The translations under genes and the position numbers were made by a program. A stretch of 64,000 nucleotides of DNA from JACVRW01 sp963812415. GTDB taxonomy: Bacteria > Actinomycetota > Thermoleophilia > Solirubrobacterales > Thermoleophilaceae. Below are positions 9,889 to 18,522 of the stretch, in pieces. Positions within the stretch are counted from its first letter, which is position 1. The number at the start of each line of letters is the position of its first letter. Under the pieces are notes generated by a model. That model searched no databases and was not told the DNA's origin. It was given only the letters and a program-made list of their open reading frames with translations. The stretch is taken from NCBI GenBank assembly GCA_963812415.1, contig CAWEVH010000029.1, positions 62,001-126,000 of the forward strand. Reading direction: 5' to 3'.

Positions 9889-11625
9889 GTGCGTCGACTC
9901 GCCGCCGTCCTCACGCTGCTCGCGCTGGCCGGGCTTGCCCTGGCCGCCGGCCCCGCGTCCGCGCAGGACACCCGTCCCAACATCGTGGTGGTGATGACCG
10001 ACGACCAGACGGCCGCCTCGCTCGCGACCATGCCCCAGGTAGGCGCACTGCTGTCAGGCGATGGGACGAACTTCACGCAGGCGATCGCGAGCTTCCCGCT
10101 CTGCTGTCCGAGCCGGGCGACCAACCTCACCGGCCAGTACGCGCACAACCACGGGGTGCTCCACAACGCCGGGCTGTTCGGCGGGATGGACGCGCTCGAC
10201 CACACGAACACGCTGCCGGCGTGGCTCAGCGCGGCGGGCTACCGCACGATGCACGTCGGGCGCTACCTGAACGGCTACGAGATGCGCCACGGGATCCCGT
10301 TCGGCTGGACCGACTGGCATGGGAGCCCCCACTCCGGCGCGTTCAACTACGCCAATTGGAAGGTCAACGAAAACGGCGTGCTGCGCTCCTATCCCAGTCC
10401 CGAGCGCCCCGACGAGCACCTCACCGACTTCCAGACGCGCCGCGGGGTGGAGCTGATCGAGGATGCCGCCCCGGCGGCCAACCCCTTCTACCTGTCGCTC
10501 TGGTACACCGCGCCGCATCGCGGCGGCCCGCGCGACCCGGACGATCCGCCCCGGCCGGGAACTCCGTCGCCGGCGCCGCGCCACCGCGACGCGTTCGCCG
10601 GCCAGGCGATGCCGCGCCCGCCGAACTTCAACGAGCAGAACATGTACGACAAGCCGCAGGTGGTGGCCGACCGGCCCCGCTTCACCCCGTCGCTCACCGC
10701 CGGGGTCGAGGAGAACTGGCGCCAGGAGCTCGAGAGCCTGATGGCCGTGGACGAGGGCGTGACCCAGATCGTCGACGCGCTGCGCCGCACCGGCGAGCTC
10801 GAGAACACGCTGTTCGTCTACACCTCGGACAACGGCTTCATGCACGGCGAGCACCGCGCGCTCGCCGAGAAGGTGCTCCCCTACGAGCCCTCGATCCGGA
10901 TTCCGCTCGTGATGCGCGGGCCCGGGATTCCGCGCGGCGTGACGGACACCCGGCTTGTTGGCAACCTCGACGTGCCGACCACGATCCTCGATGCCGCGGG
11001 CGTGTCTCCCGGTCGCCCCCAGGACGGGCGCTCGCTGCTCGACCTGGTGGACGACCCCGGTGAGGAGTGGGGCCGCGATCTGCTGATCGAGAACGGCAAC
11101 GGCGCGAACGGCGTGCCGACCTACAGGGGGATCCGCACCTACCGCTTCCTCTACGTCGATCACCGGACCACGGGCGAGCGGGAGCTCTACGACCTCGTGG
11201 AGGATCCGTTCCAGCTCCAGAGCGTTGACGGCCAGGACCGCTACCGCAAGGTGCAGCGCGACTTCGCCACCCGCCTGCGCTCCCTGCGCACATGCGCGGG
11301 GGACTCCTGTCAGACCCACCCGCGCCTCAAGCTCGTGGTGCGCTCCGGCGGGCGCCCGCTCACCGGCTGCGTGCGAAGCGGGCTGGTGCTCAGGGTGCGC
11401 GGGTCCAAGCGCGACCGGCCGCTCAGCGCCGACTTCCTCGTGGGCAGCCGGCGGGTGGCGAGCGTGCACGGGGACCTGCTCCAGCCCGGGCGCCCGGCGT
11501 CGCTCGTGAAGGAGGTGCGGCCGGGCGATCTGCGCCGGCGCGGCCGCTTCCGGCTGCGTGTGCGCGCGGAGACCGAGGACGGGCGCCGCTACACGCTCGA
11601 CCGCACGCTGCGCGCCTGCCGATGA
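9889..11625 (+). CDS. Secreted type I sulfatase (first of tandem pair)
   Basis: A 578-residue sulfatase (alkaline phosphatase superfamily) that hydrolyses sulfate esters. GTG 9889 is preceded by GGAG and opens a signal peptide ending ...GPASA-QD near residue 25. NIVVVMTDDQ gives the metal aspartates at 38-39. FPLCCPSRATNLTG holds the C-x-P-S-R signature; Cys72 would be converted to formylglycine. SDNGFMHGEHRALAEK near residue 310 provides the distal metal and sulfate ligands. The C-terminal 110 residues are Arg-rich and beta-like (LKLVVRSGGRPLTG). It overlaps the next sulfatase by ATGA, so the two are translationally coupled. No formylglycine-generating enzyme is in the window. The substrate may be an environmental sulfated polymer (inference). 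Confidence 0.92.
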   Translation: MRRLAAVLTLLALAGLALAAGPASAQDTRPNIVVVMTDDQTAASLATMPQVGALLSGDGTNFTQAIASFPLCCPSRATNLTGQYAHNHGVLHNAGLFGGMDALDHTNTLPAWLSAAGYRTMHVGRYLNGYEMRHGIPFGWTDWHGSPHSGAFNYANWKVNENGVLRSYPSPERPDEHLTDFQTRRGVELIEDAAPAANPFYLSLWYTAPHRGGPRDPDDPPRPGTPSPAPRHRDAFAGQAMPRPPNFNEQNMYDKPQVVADRPRFTPSLTAGVEENWRQELESLMAVDEGVTQIVDALRRTGELENTLFVYTSDNGFMHGEHRALAEKVLPYEPSIRIPLVMRGPGIPRGVTDTRLVGNLDVPTTILDAAGVSPGRPQDGRSLLDLVDDPGEEWGRDLLIENGNGANGVPTYRGIRTYRFLYVDHRTTGERELYDLVEDPFQLQSVDGQDRYRKVQRDFATRLRSLRTCAGDSCQTHPRLKLVVRSGGRPLTGCVRSGLVLRVRGSKRDRPLSADFLVGSRRVASVHGDLLQPGRPASLVKEVRPGDLRRRGRFRLRVRAETEDGRRYTLDRTLRACR

Positions 11626-13229
11626 TCGGCGCGGCGCTGCTCGCCGCCGCGTCGCTGGCGGTCGCGCCGGCCGCCTCGCCCGAAGCTCCCAACGTGGTCC
11701 TCGTGATGACCGACGACCAGACCGTCGAGTCGATGCGCGTGATGGACGGGGTACGGCGCTCGCTCGCCGAGCAGGGCACGACCTTCGAGCGCTCGTTCGT
11801 CACGAACCCGCTCTGCTGCCCGTCTCGGGCCTCGGTCTTCACGGGCCAGTACGCGCACAACCACGGCGTGCAGGGCAACCGGCCGCCCGATGGCGGCTAT
11901 CGGCGGCTCGGCAAGCGCGAGTGGCTGCCGGTCTGGCTCGACCGCGCCGGCTACCAGACCGTCCACATCGGCAAGTTCCTCAACGGCTATGGCACCGGAG
12001 CGACCGCCACCGAGGTGCCCCCCGGCTGGGACGAGTGGTACGCCTCGATCGACCCCTCCACCTACAACTTCACGAACTACACCCTCAACGAGAACGGCGT
12101 TCTCAACACCTACCCGACCTACTCCACCGACGACTACACCGCGCGCGCGGTGTCGGTGATCGAGCGCATGGGCGAGACCGCGACGCCGTTCTTCCTGTCG
12201 GTCGCCTACCTCGCCCCGCACAGCGGCGGCCCCGCGGATCCCGATGACCTGCCCGGGCTCCCCACGCCCTCGCCCGCCGCTCGTCACGTGGACCGCTTCA
12301 AGGGCGCCCGCGCGCCGGCGGGCCCGGCATACAACGAGGCGGACGTGTCGGACAAGCCGAGCTTCGTGCGCGCCCGGCCCCCGATCGGCGCCGCGCTCGC
12401 GGCCGCGATCGACGAGAACTACAGCCAGGAGCTCGAGTCGCTGCTCGCGGTCGACGAGGGGGTCGTCGGGATCGTGAACGCGCTCGCGGCGGAGGGCGAG
12501 CTCGACAAGACCTTGATCGTCTACACGAGCGACAACGGCTTCTTCCACGGCGAGCACCGGGTCCCGAACGGCAAGGTGATGGTGTACGAGCCCTCGATCC
12601 GCGTGCCGCTGATCATGCGCGGACCGGGTGTGCCCGAGGGGGCGCGGCGGCGCCAGCTCGTGACGAACGCCGACCTCGCCCCCACGATCCTCGAGGCGGC
12701 CGGCGCCGTGGCGGCCGGGAGGCTCGAGGACGGGCGCTCGCTGTTCCCGCTGCTCGACGACCCGGGCCGCGAGTGGGGGCGCGATCTGCTGATCGAGGGC
12801 TCGCTCGGCTTCAACCAGCCGGCCTACGACGCCCTGCGCACCTATCGCTACACCTACGCGGAGCACGCGAACGGCGAGCGCGAGCTGTACGACCTCGAGC
12901 TCGACCCGCACCAGCTCCAGAGCCTGCACGCCGACCCGGGCTACGCCGTGATCCAGGCCGAGCTGGCCGCGCGGCTCCTGGGGCTCAAGGACTGCGCCGG
13001 CCGCTCCTGCCGCGAGCGCCCTGCCGTGCGCCTCACGCTGCAGGGCTGTCGAGCGCGCGTGTCGGGACTCGGGATCGAGAAGGTGAGCTTCCGCAGCGCC
13101 GAGCGGACACGCGACGCGCGCGGCCCGTTCCGCGCCCGCGTGAGCGGCGGGCGCCTGCGCACGCGGGTCCGGACGGTGGACGGGCGGGTGGTCACGCTCG
13201 ACCGGCGGCTGCCGGCGGGCTGCCGCTGA
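11622..13229 (+). CDS. Secreted type I sulfatase (second of tandem pair)
   Basis: A 535-residue paralogue of the upstream sulfatase, starting at ATG 11622 inside the previous stop (ATGA). A short signal peptide (MIGAALLAAASLAVAPAASP) is followed by NVVLVMTDDQTVESM, NPLCCPSRASVFTGQYAHNH with the formylglycine Cys at residue 65, and SDNGFFHGEHRVPNGK. The core aligns closely with its neighbour throughout (QYAHNHGV, NENGVL, SIRVPLIMRGPGVP), so it is a tandem duplication that has diverged. The C-terminus is Arg-rich with DRRLPAGCR at the end. Its last 38 bp overlap the 3' end of the convergent FAD oxidase gene. Confidence 0.92.
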   Translation: MIGAALLAAASLAVAPAASPEAPNVVLVMTDDQTVESMRVMDGVRRSLAEQGTTFERSFVTNPLCCPSRASVFTGQYAHNHGVQGNRPPDGGYRRLGKREWLPVWLDRAGYQTVHIGKFLNGYGTGATATEVPPGWDEWYASIDPSTYNFTNYTLNENGVLNTYPTYSTDDYTARAVSVIERMGETATPFFLSVAYLAPHSGGPADPDDLPGLPTPSPAARHVDRFKGARAPAGPAYNEADVSDKPSFVRARPPIGAALAAAIDENYSQELESLLAVDEGVVGIVNALAAEGELDKTLIVYTSDNGFFHGEHRVPNGKVMVYEPSIRVPLIMRGPGVPEGARRRQLVTNADLAPTILEAAGAVAAGRLEDGRSLFPLLDDPGREWGRDLLIEGSLGFNQPAYDALRTYRYTYAEHANGERELYDLELDPHQLQSLHADPGYAVIQAELAARLLGLKDCAGRSCRERPAVRLTLQGCRARVSGLGIEKVSFRSAERTRDARGPFRARVSGGRLRTRVRTVDGRVVTLDRRLPAGCR

Positions 13230-14499
13230 CCGGCCCGAGCACGCGGCGCAGGTAGTCGTTCTCGAAGCGGCCCTCGGGGTCGAGGCGCCGGCGCACCGCG
13301 GCGAAGCGCTCCCACTCGGGATAGCGGGGTGCAAGCGTGGCCGCGGTCTGGTAGTGGCGCTTTCCCCAGTGCGGGCGGCCGCCGTACTCGTCCATGATCG
13401 CCTCGACGGCGCGGAAGTAGGTCTCGAACTCCATGCCGCGGTACTGGTGGACGGCGATGTAGGCCGTCGCGCGCTCGTGGGCGGTGGAGAGCAGCGCGTC
13501 GTCCGGCGCGGTGACTCGCAGCTCGATCGGGAACCCGACCGGCAGCCGGCGGCGCTCGATCAGCGCCAGCACGCGCTCGAGCGCCTCGGGGGCGCGCTCG
13601 CGCGGGATCGCGTATTCCATCTCCGTGAAGCGCACGAGCCGCGTGTTCGCGTAGACGCGGTTGCTCGCGTCGAGGTGCTCGGCCGCGCCGAGCAGCGACG
13701 CCAGCCGCCGGTTGAGCCAGGGGATCGCCGCCGGGGCGAGCCGTCCGGCGCGGCAGAACAGCCCGAGCACGGCGTTCTCCAGCACGACGTCGCGGAGGAA
13801 GGCCTCCGCCCGTCCCGGCGGGCGCGGCTCGCGGTCCGTCCGCTCGGAGGTGAGCGTGAGGGCACGGCGTGTGTACGGCATCACGAACGCCTCCCAATGG
13901 TCGTTCGCGTCCACCAGCTCGTCCAGGCGCGGCAGCACGTCGTCGAGCGAGCGCGGGTCGTCGAGCCGATGGATCGTGAAGGCGGGTACGCAGCGCAGCG
14001 TGACGGCGGAGATCGCTCCCAGCGCGCCGAGCGAGACCCGCGCCGCCCGCAGCTCGTCCCCGTCCGAGAGCTCGCGCAGCTCGCCGCCGCCGTCCACGAG
14101 CCGGACCCCGACCACGCGCGAGGACAGGTTTCCGAAGCGCCCGCCGGTCCCGTGGGTGGCCGTCGAGAGCGCGCCGGCCAGCGTCTGCGGGTCGGCGTCG
14201 CCCTGGTTCTCCATCGCGAGCCCGCGCAAGCGCAGCTGCTCGCCGAGCTCGCGCAGTGTGATGCCCGCCTCGACGGTCACATCGGCGCCGTCCACGTGGA
14301 GGATCCGCCGCATCCTCGACATGTCGACCATCACGCCGTCCGTGCAGGCGATGTCCGTGAACGAGTGCCCCGAGCCGGCGACCTTCACGCGCCGGGCACC
14401 GAGCACCGCCCGCGCGAGCTCCCCTTCGGAGCGCGGCCGCTCGATCCGCTCGGGCGCACAGCGCTGCTCCCGAGCCCAGTTGCTCCAACGCTCGGGCAC
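13192..14499 (-). CDS. FAD-linked aldonolactone oxidase family protein
   Basis: A 435-residue oxidoreductase of the vanillyl-alcohol oxidase fold, close to D-arabinono-1,4-lactone/L-gulonolactone oxidases. VKVAGSGHSFTDIA near residue 57 is the FAD-binding loop; its His is the covalent flavin site in this family. Other features are VTVEAGITLRELGEQL, LAGALSTATHGTG, and the C-terminal GGRPHWGKRHY, the HWGK motif of the aldonolactone oxidase domain. GTG 14499 (VPERWSNWAREQ) was chosen because the family begins with a W-x-N-W segment; a longer frame to 14619 would cross the inverted repeat and is Pro-rich. The 3' end overlaps the second sulfatase by 38 bp. Likely role is sugar-acid lactone oxidation in the cytosol. 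Confidence 0.88.
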   Translation of the reverse strand: MPERWSNWAREQRCAPERIERPRSEGELARAVLGARRVKVAGSGHSFTDIACTDGVMVDMSRMRRILHVDGADVTVEAGITLRELGEQLRLRGLAMENQGDADPQTLAGALSTATHGTGGRFGNLSSRVVGVRLVDGGGELRELSDGDELRAARVSLGALGAISAVTLRCVPAFTIHRLDDPRSLDDVLPRLDELVDANDHWEAFVMPYTRRALTLTSERTDREPRPPGRAEAFLRDVVLENAVLGLFCRAGRLAPAAIPWLNRRLASLLGAAEHLDASNRVYANTRLVRFTEMEYAIPRERAPEALERVLALIERRRLPVGFPIELRVTAPDDALLSTAHERATAYIAVHQYRGMEFETYFRAVEAIMDEYGGRPHWGKRHYQTAATLAPRYPEWERFAAVRRRLDPEGRFENDYLRRVLGPVSGSPPAAAGRA

Positions 14500-14549
14500 G
14501 CCGAGGTTATACCTGGGGAGCGGGGGGCTGGGTGCGGGGGCCGGGGGCG

Positions 14550-14598
14550 ATCGATCGCGTGGTTTTCCACGACTGTGATGGAAAACCGCGCGAGCGAT
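14550..14598. repeat. Long inverted repeat, 20-bp arms, 9-nt spacer
   Basis: Arms ATCGATCGCGTGGTTTTCCA (14550-14569) and its complement at 14579-14598 match at 18 of 20 positions around GCACTGTGA-like spacer DNA (CGACTGTGA). It lies between the end of trxB and the start of the FAD oxidase, both minus strand. It could be a bidirectional transcription terminator for trxB, or an operator for the oxidase. The T-rich run (GGTTTTCC) lies inside the stem rather than after it. Confidence 0.65.
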
Positions 14599-14653
14599 GG
14601 TCGCCGCAACAAGCCCCATCAGGGAGGCAAGGGTCCGGCCGAACCCCCGCAGC

Positions 14654-15670
14654 CTACGAGGCCGCTGACTCCGCGGCCGCCTCGACCTTCTCGGGCTCGC
14701 CCGCCCAGTGGGCCTCGGCGTCGATGGGCGTGTCGCGCAGGTATGCCTCGGCGTCGAGGGCCGCCATGCAGCCAGTGCCCGCCGCGGTCACGGCCTGGCG
14801 GTAGATGCGGTCGGTGAGGTCGCCGGCGGCGAACACGCCCGGCAGCTTGGTGCGCGTCGAGCGCCCGTCGACGAGCACGTAGCCCTCGTCGTCCAGGTCG
14901 AGCTGGCCCGCGACCAGCTGCGAGTTCGGCCGGTGCCCGATCGCGATGAAGGCACCCGTGATCGGCAGCTCCTTGGCGGAGCCGTCCTCCACGTTCTCCA
15001 GCACGGCCTTGCCGAGCGAGCCGTTCTCGCCCGGCTCGAAGCGCTCGACCACGTACGGCGTGACGAGCTCGATGTTGTCCGTCGCGCGGGCCCGGTCGAG
15101 CATGATGGCCGACGCGCGGAACTCGTCGCGCCGGTGCACGATCGACACCTTGCCCGCGAACTTCGAGAGGAAGGTGGCGTCCTCCATCGCGGTGTCGCCG
15201 CCGCCCACGACGATCGTCTCGCACTCGCGGAAGAAGGCGGCGTCGCAGGTGGCGCAGTACGACACGCCGCGCGCGGACAGCTCGTCCTCGCCGGGCACGC
15301 CGAGCTTCTTCGGCTCGGCCCCCATCGCGAGGATCACCGCCCGCGTCTTGATCTGCCGGCCGCCGACGTGGACCGTGTGGATCCCGCCCGGCTCGCTCGC
15401 GAGCTCGAGCTCGGTCGCGTCGTCGGTGATGAAGCGGCTGCCGAAGCGCTCCGCCTGGTCGCGGAACTCCTGCATCATCTCCGGACCCATCACGCCTTCG
15501 CGGTAGCCCGGGTAGTTCTCCACGTCGGTCGTCTGCTGAAGCAGGCCGCCCCACGCGAAGCCCTCGACCACGAGCGGCTCGAGGTCCGCGCGCGAGGTGT
15601 AGAGGGCGGCGGTGTACCCCGCCGGGCCGCTCCCGACGATGACGACGTTCTCGATGTCCTTGGTTTCCAC
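14654..15670 (-). CDS. trxB: Thioredoxin-disulfide reductase
   Basis: A 338-residue flavoenzyme that uses NADPH to reduce thioredoxin in the cytosol. VVIVGSGPAGYTAALYTSRA at the N-terminus binds FAD, GVSYCATCDAAFF carries the redox pair Cys139/Cys142, IVVGGGDTAMEDA binds NADPH, and GVFAAGDLTDRIYRQAVTAA closes the second FAD segment. GTG 15670 has GAGGGG 7 nt upstream. The last 25 residues (after RDTPIDAEAHWAG) are an acidic Ala/Glu tail beyond the usual family end. It is followed by no thioredoxin gene in the window; the flippase-like gene upstream ends 17 bp before this start, so co-transcription is plausible. Confidence 0.95.
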   Translation of the reverse strand: METKDIENVVIVGSGPAGYTAALYTSRADLEPLVVEGFAWGGLLQQTTDVENYPGYREGVMGPEMMQEFRDQAERFGSRFITDDATELELASEPGGIHTVHVGGRQIKTRAVILAMGAEPKKLGVPGEDELSARGVSYCATCDAAFFRECETIVVGGGDTAMEDATFLSKFAGKVSIVHRRDEFRASAIMLDRARATDNIELVTPYVVERFEPGENGSLGKAVLENVEDGSAKELPITGAFIAIGHRPNSQLVAGQLDLDDEGYVLVDGRSTRTKLPGVFAAGDLTDRIYRQAVTAAGTGCMAALDAEAYLRDTPIDAEAHWAGEPEKVEAAAESAAS

Positions 15671-15687
15671 TTATCCCCTCGTGCCCT

Positions 15688-16923
15688 TTACTTTACTTTC
15701 TGAAGTGTAGCGGTGCGACGGGCGATGACGTTGCGCTGCTCCCTGCGCTCCCCCTCCCAGCGCGCGACCGTGCCACGCAGCTGGACGAACGCCACGATCC
15801 CCGGCGGAATCGGCAGCCAGAACGCGATCACCCGGTACGTCAGCACCGCCGGGAAGACGACCCCGCTGGGGACGCCGAACAACACGTCGAAGGCGAAGAT
15901 CATGCCGGCGTCCACCGATCCCACGCCGCCCGCCGGCGAGGGGATCAGGTTGGCGGCCATCCCGATGAAGAAGCCCTGCACCAGCACCGCGAACGGCACG
16001 TCGCCGCCGAAGGCCTCGAAGCTCGCCCAGAGCACGCCGATGTTGGCCGCCCAGAAGCCCACCGCCCCACCGACCGCGAGCGCCCCGCGGCTCGGGTGGC
16101 GAAGGTAGGCGATCGCGGTTCGCACGCCGGTGGCGAGCGTTGCCGGCCCCTTGGCGAGCCGCTGGAGGTAGCGCACGCGCCGGTAGCCGCCCGCGAACGA
16201 GACGATCCGGCGCTCGAAGTCCTGGGGGATCAGCGCGATCAGGCCGAACAGCGCCATCAGCCCGGCGGCCAGCGCGGCCGGCACGATCGTGCCGCCCACC
16301 GGCGCGTTCCCCGGAAAGACCCCCGTCCGGAGCAGCACCCCGAACAGGATCAGCGCGGCCAGGTAGACGACGTAGGTGAGCGTGAGGAAGGCGACCATCC
16401 GGCAGGCCGAGCGCCGGCGCGGCATGCCCGCCTTGCGCAGCGCCCAGTAGGTGAGCACGATGCCGCCCACGCCCGCGGCGGAGAAGACGCGCGTGGCGGC
16501 GAGGCCGGCCATGGTGATCTGGTAGGAGGCGCGCAGGTCGAGCCGGCGGTGCACCTCGTCGTCCTTGGTGCCGGAGAGCACCCCTCGGAAGAGCGCCACG
16601 TAGGCGGCGAACGCCGCGACGTTGAACCCGATCGCCACCACGATCCAGTACCAGACCGCGTTGTCGAGCTTCTCGACCGCCTCCTCGGTGCCGAGCAGCT
16701 TGGGCACGAGCACGTAGATGACCACCACGAGCAGGAGGACGAGGAGGAAACCGCTGAAGAGCTTGCGCCGGTCGTGGAGCAGGGCCTGGAAGCGACCCAC
16801 CTCCGCGTCGCCGGTGTCGTCCTCTTCCAGCTCGGCGAGCTCGCGGTCGCGGTCGCGGAGCTCGCGCTCCTCGAGCTCCGCCTCGAGCTCGTGGTCTCGC
16901 AGGCGACGACCGGCTGGCGTCAC
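15688..16923 (-). CDS. Flippase-like (LPG synthase TM domain/UPF0104) membrane protein
   Basis: A 411-residue polytopic membrane protein. The first 50 residues are a highly charged Glu/Arg coiled-coil-like segment (ELEAELEERELRDRDRELAE). Then come eight or more TM helices, including FLLVLLLVVVIYVLVP, WYWIVVAIGFNVAAFAAYVA, and the family hallmark IPSPAGGVGSVDAGMIFAFD. This is the transmembrane half of MprF-like proteins without the aminoacyl-transferase domain; such proteins are proposed lipid flippases or glycan-lipid handling proteins. GTG 16923 overlaps the PAP2 stop (GTGA), linking the two in an operon of lipid-related function. The charged N-terminal extension is unusual. Confidence 0.82.
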   Translation of the reverse strand: MTPAGRRLRDHELEAELEERELRDRDRELAELEEDDTGDAEVGRFQALLHDRRKLFSGFLLVLLLVVVIYVLVPKLLGTEEAVEKLDNAVWYWIVVAIGFNVAAFAAYVALFRGVLSGTKDDEVHRRLDLRASYQITMAGLAATRVFSAAGVGGIVLTYWALRKAGMPRRRSACRMVAFLTLTYVVYLAALILFGVLLRTGVFPGNAPVGGTIVPAALAAGLMALFGLIALIPQDFERRIVSFAGGYRRVRYLQRLAKGPATLATGVRTAIAYLRHPSRGALAVGGAVGFWAANIGVLWASFEAFGGDVPFAVLVQGFFIGMAANLIPSPAGGVGSVDAGMIFAFDVLFGVPSGVVFPAVLTYRVIAFWLPIPPGIVAFVQLRGTVARWEGERREQRNVIARRTATLQKVK

Positions 16924-17838
16924 CGGGCGACCCGCGGCTCGAGCCGCTGCACCACGCCGGCGATCAGGCGAGCCGAGGGCTCGAGCCTCGGCGCCACCCG
17001 CCAGATGCCCTCCGCGAGGGCCAGCCCCGCGATCAGGTCGATCACGTAGTGCTCACCCAGGTAGACGAGTCCGAAGCCCAGCGTGAGAGCGTAGGCCCAG
17101 CCGACGGCCGCATGCCCGGGACCAACCTGGCCGAGCAATCGCGCCGCCATCACGGAGGTCCCGAAGTGAAGTGAGGGCATAGCAGCGAACGGGTTGCCTT
17201 GAAGGGAATGGTAGAGCGGCCGCCAGAGGCGTCGCCAGAAGCGCTCCCCCGCCTCGGCCATGATGCGCCGCACCGGCGGCATGTTGCCGTTCTCGCCCGC
17301 GTACCACGGCGGGGCGGTCGGCACCGCCCAGTACACCACGCAGCCCAGATCGAAGCAAGCGGCCATCAGCACGGCCGACCTCGGGTAGAGGTCGCGGTGG
17401 CGAAGCATCAGGTAGGCGAGCGTGCACTGGGGCACGAAGAACCAGCTCCAGTGCACCGCCGAGAGCCCGTACTCGAGGGGTCCGACGTGGTCGATCCGCC
17501 CGAGCGAGCGTTGCAGCCGGATCGTCGGCGTGGTGCCGGCGCCGAGCGCCTCGTCGACCCGGATCGGGTAGTCGATCCTGAGCCGGCGCAGACAGCGCCT
17601 CGGGGTCGTCGTCTGGCATGTCGAAATGCGCGAAGTACGCCCACATCTGGAGGGCGTAGATGGCCGCGTCGCGCAGGGGCGTCCGCGGCGCGGCGAGCGC
17701 GAGGGCCGCGGGAGCCGGCCACGACAGCGCCGACACCACCGGGGCCCGCAGCTTGAGCCGGTGGCGGACCAGGGGTGTGGCGATACCGACCGCCACCGCG
17801 CCCCACGCGAGCCGTCTGAGGGCGCGCGTGCTTCGCAA
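16920..17838 (-). CDS. PAP2-superfamily phosphatase, inositolphosphotransferase-like (one frame lesion)
   Basis: An approximately 305-residue membrane phosphatase of the PAP2 superfamily, resembling the Aur1/inositol phosphorylceramide synthase-like branch. GNPFAAMPSLHFGTSVMAAR and YLGEHYVIDLIAGLALAEGI carry the conserved SxHF and HxxxD motifs. Upstream helices include VHWSWFFVPQCTLAYLML and LGCVVYWAVPTAPPW. One inserted base near 17592 (DPEAL then RLRIDYPIRVDEAL) breaks the frame. The predicted start is TTG 17838, 7 bp after the MBL gene's stop, and is uncertain. It overlaps the flippase-like gene by GTGA. Probable role: dephosphorylation or phosphotransfer on a lipid-linked substrate. Confidence 0.82.
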
Positions 17839-17845
17839 GGCCGCG

Positions 17846-18499
17846 TCAGGATACGGCCTTCGGCAGGATCCGCACCTCCACGCCGGCGCGCTCGGCGAAG
17901 GTGCGCGCGTCCCGCTCGGTTCCGAGGTGCTCGCCCCAGTGCATCGGAACCGCCACCCGCGGCTGGATTCGCCGGGCCGCCTCGGCCGCCTCCTGAGGGG
18001 TCATCACGTACACGCCGCTCACCGGCAGGAGCGCCACGTCGACGCCCGTCACGCTGTCCATCTCGGGGATCACGTCCGTGTCGCCCGAGTGGTAGAGCCG
18101 CTCGCCGCGGACGTTCAGCTCGTAGCCGACCCAGCCGGCGTCGCGCGGGTGGAACGGATTGCCGTCGGCGTCGCGCTTGGACGTGTTGTAGGCCGCGATC
18201 GCGCGTACGTGCACGCCGCGCACGAGCTCGTCCTCGAGCACCTCGCCGGGCGCGATCGAATGCACCTGGCCGCCCACCCGCTCGGCCACCGCAGCGGGGC
18301 CGACCAGCCAGGTGGTGCGCGCGGACAGGCGTTCGATGTCCTGCGGCGAGAAGTGGTCGTAGTGCCCGTGCGTGACGAGGATCAGGTCGGCCGGCGGCGC
18401 ACCGTCGGGCACGCGGTAGGGGTCGAGGTAGACGACCGCCCTGCCGACCCGGATGCGAAAGCCGGAATGGCCGAGCCACTCGAGGGAGTCGATGAGCAC
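17846..18499 (-). CDS. Metallo-beta-lactamase-fold metal-dependent hydrolase
   Basis: A 217-residue cytosolic hydrolase of the UlaG-like/L-ascorbate-6-phosphate lactonase-related MBL group. Metal motifs appear in order: WLGHSGFRI at the start, THGHYDHFSP near residue 44, YHSGDTDVIPEM near 138, and VPMHWGEHLGT near 185. No signal peptide is seen. GTG 18499 is the start. It sits upstream of PAP2 with a 7-bp gap, on the same strand, so it probably belongs to the same transcript. The substrate is unknown. Confidence 0.85.
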   Translation of the reverse strand: MLIDSLEWLGHSGFRIRVGRAVVYLDPYRVPDGAPPADLILVTHGHYDHFSPQDIERLSARTTWLVGPAAVAERVGGQVHSIAPGEVLEDELVRGVHVRAIAAYNTSKRDADGNPFHPRDAGWVGYELNVRGERLYHSGDTDVIPEMDSVTGVDVALLPVSGVYVMTPQEAAEAARRIQPRVAVPMHWGEHLGTERDARTFAERAGVEVRILPKAVS

Positions 18500-18522
18500 G
18501 CCCCGAAGAGTAGGTCGAGCCG

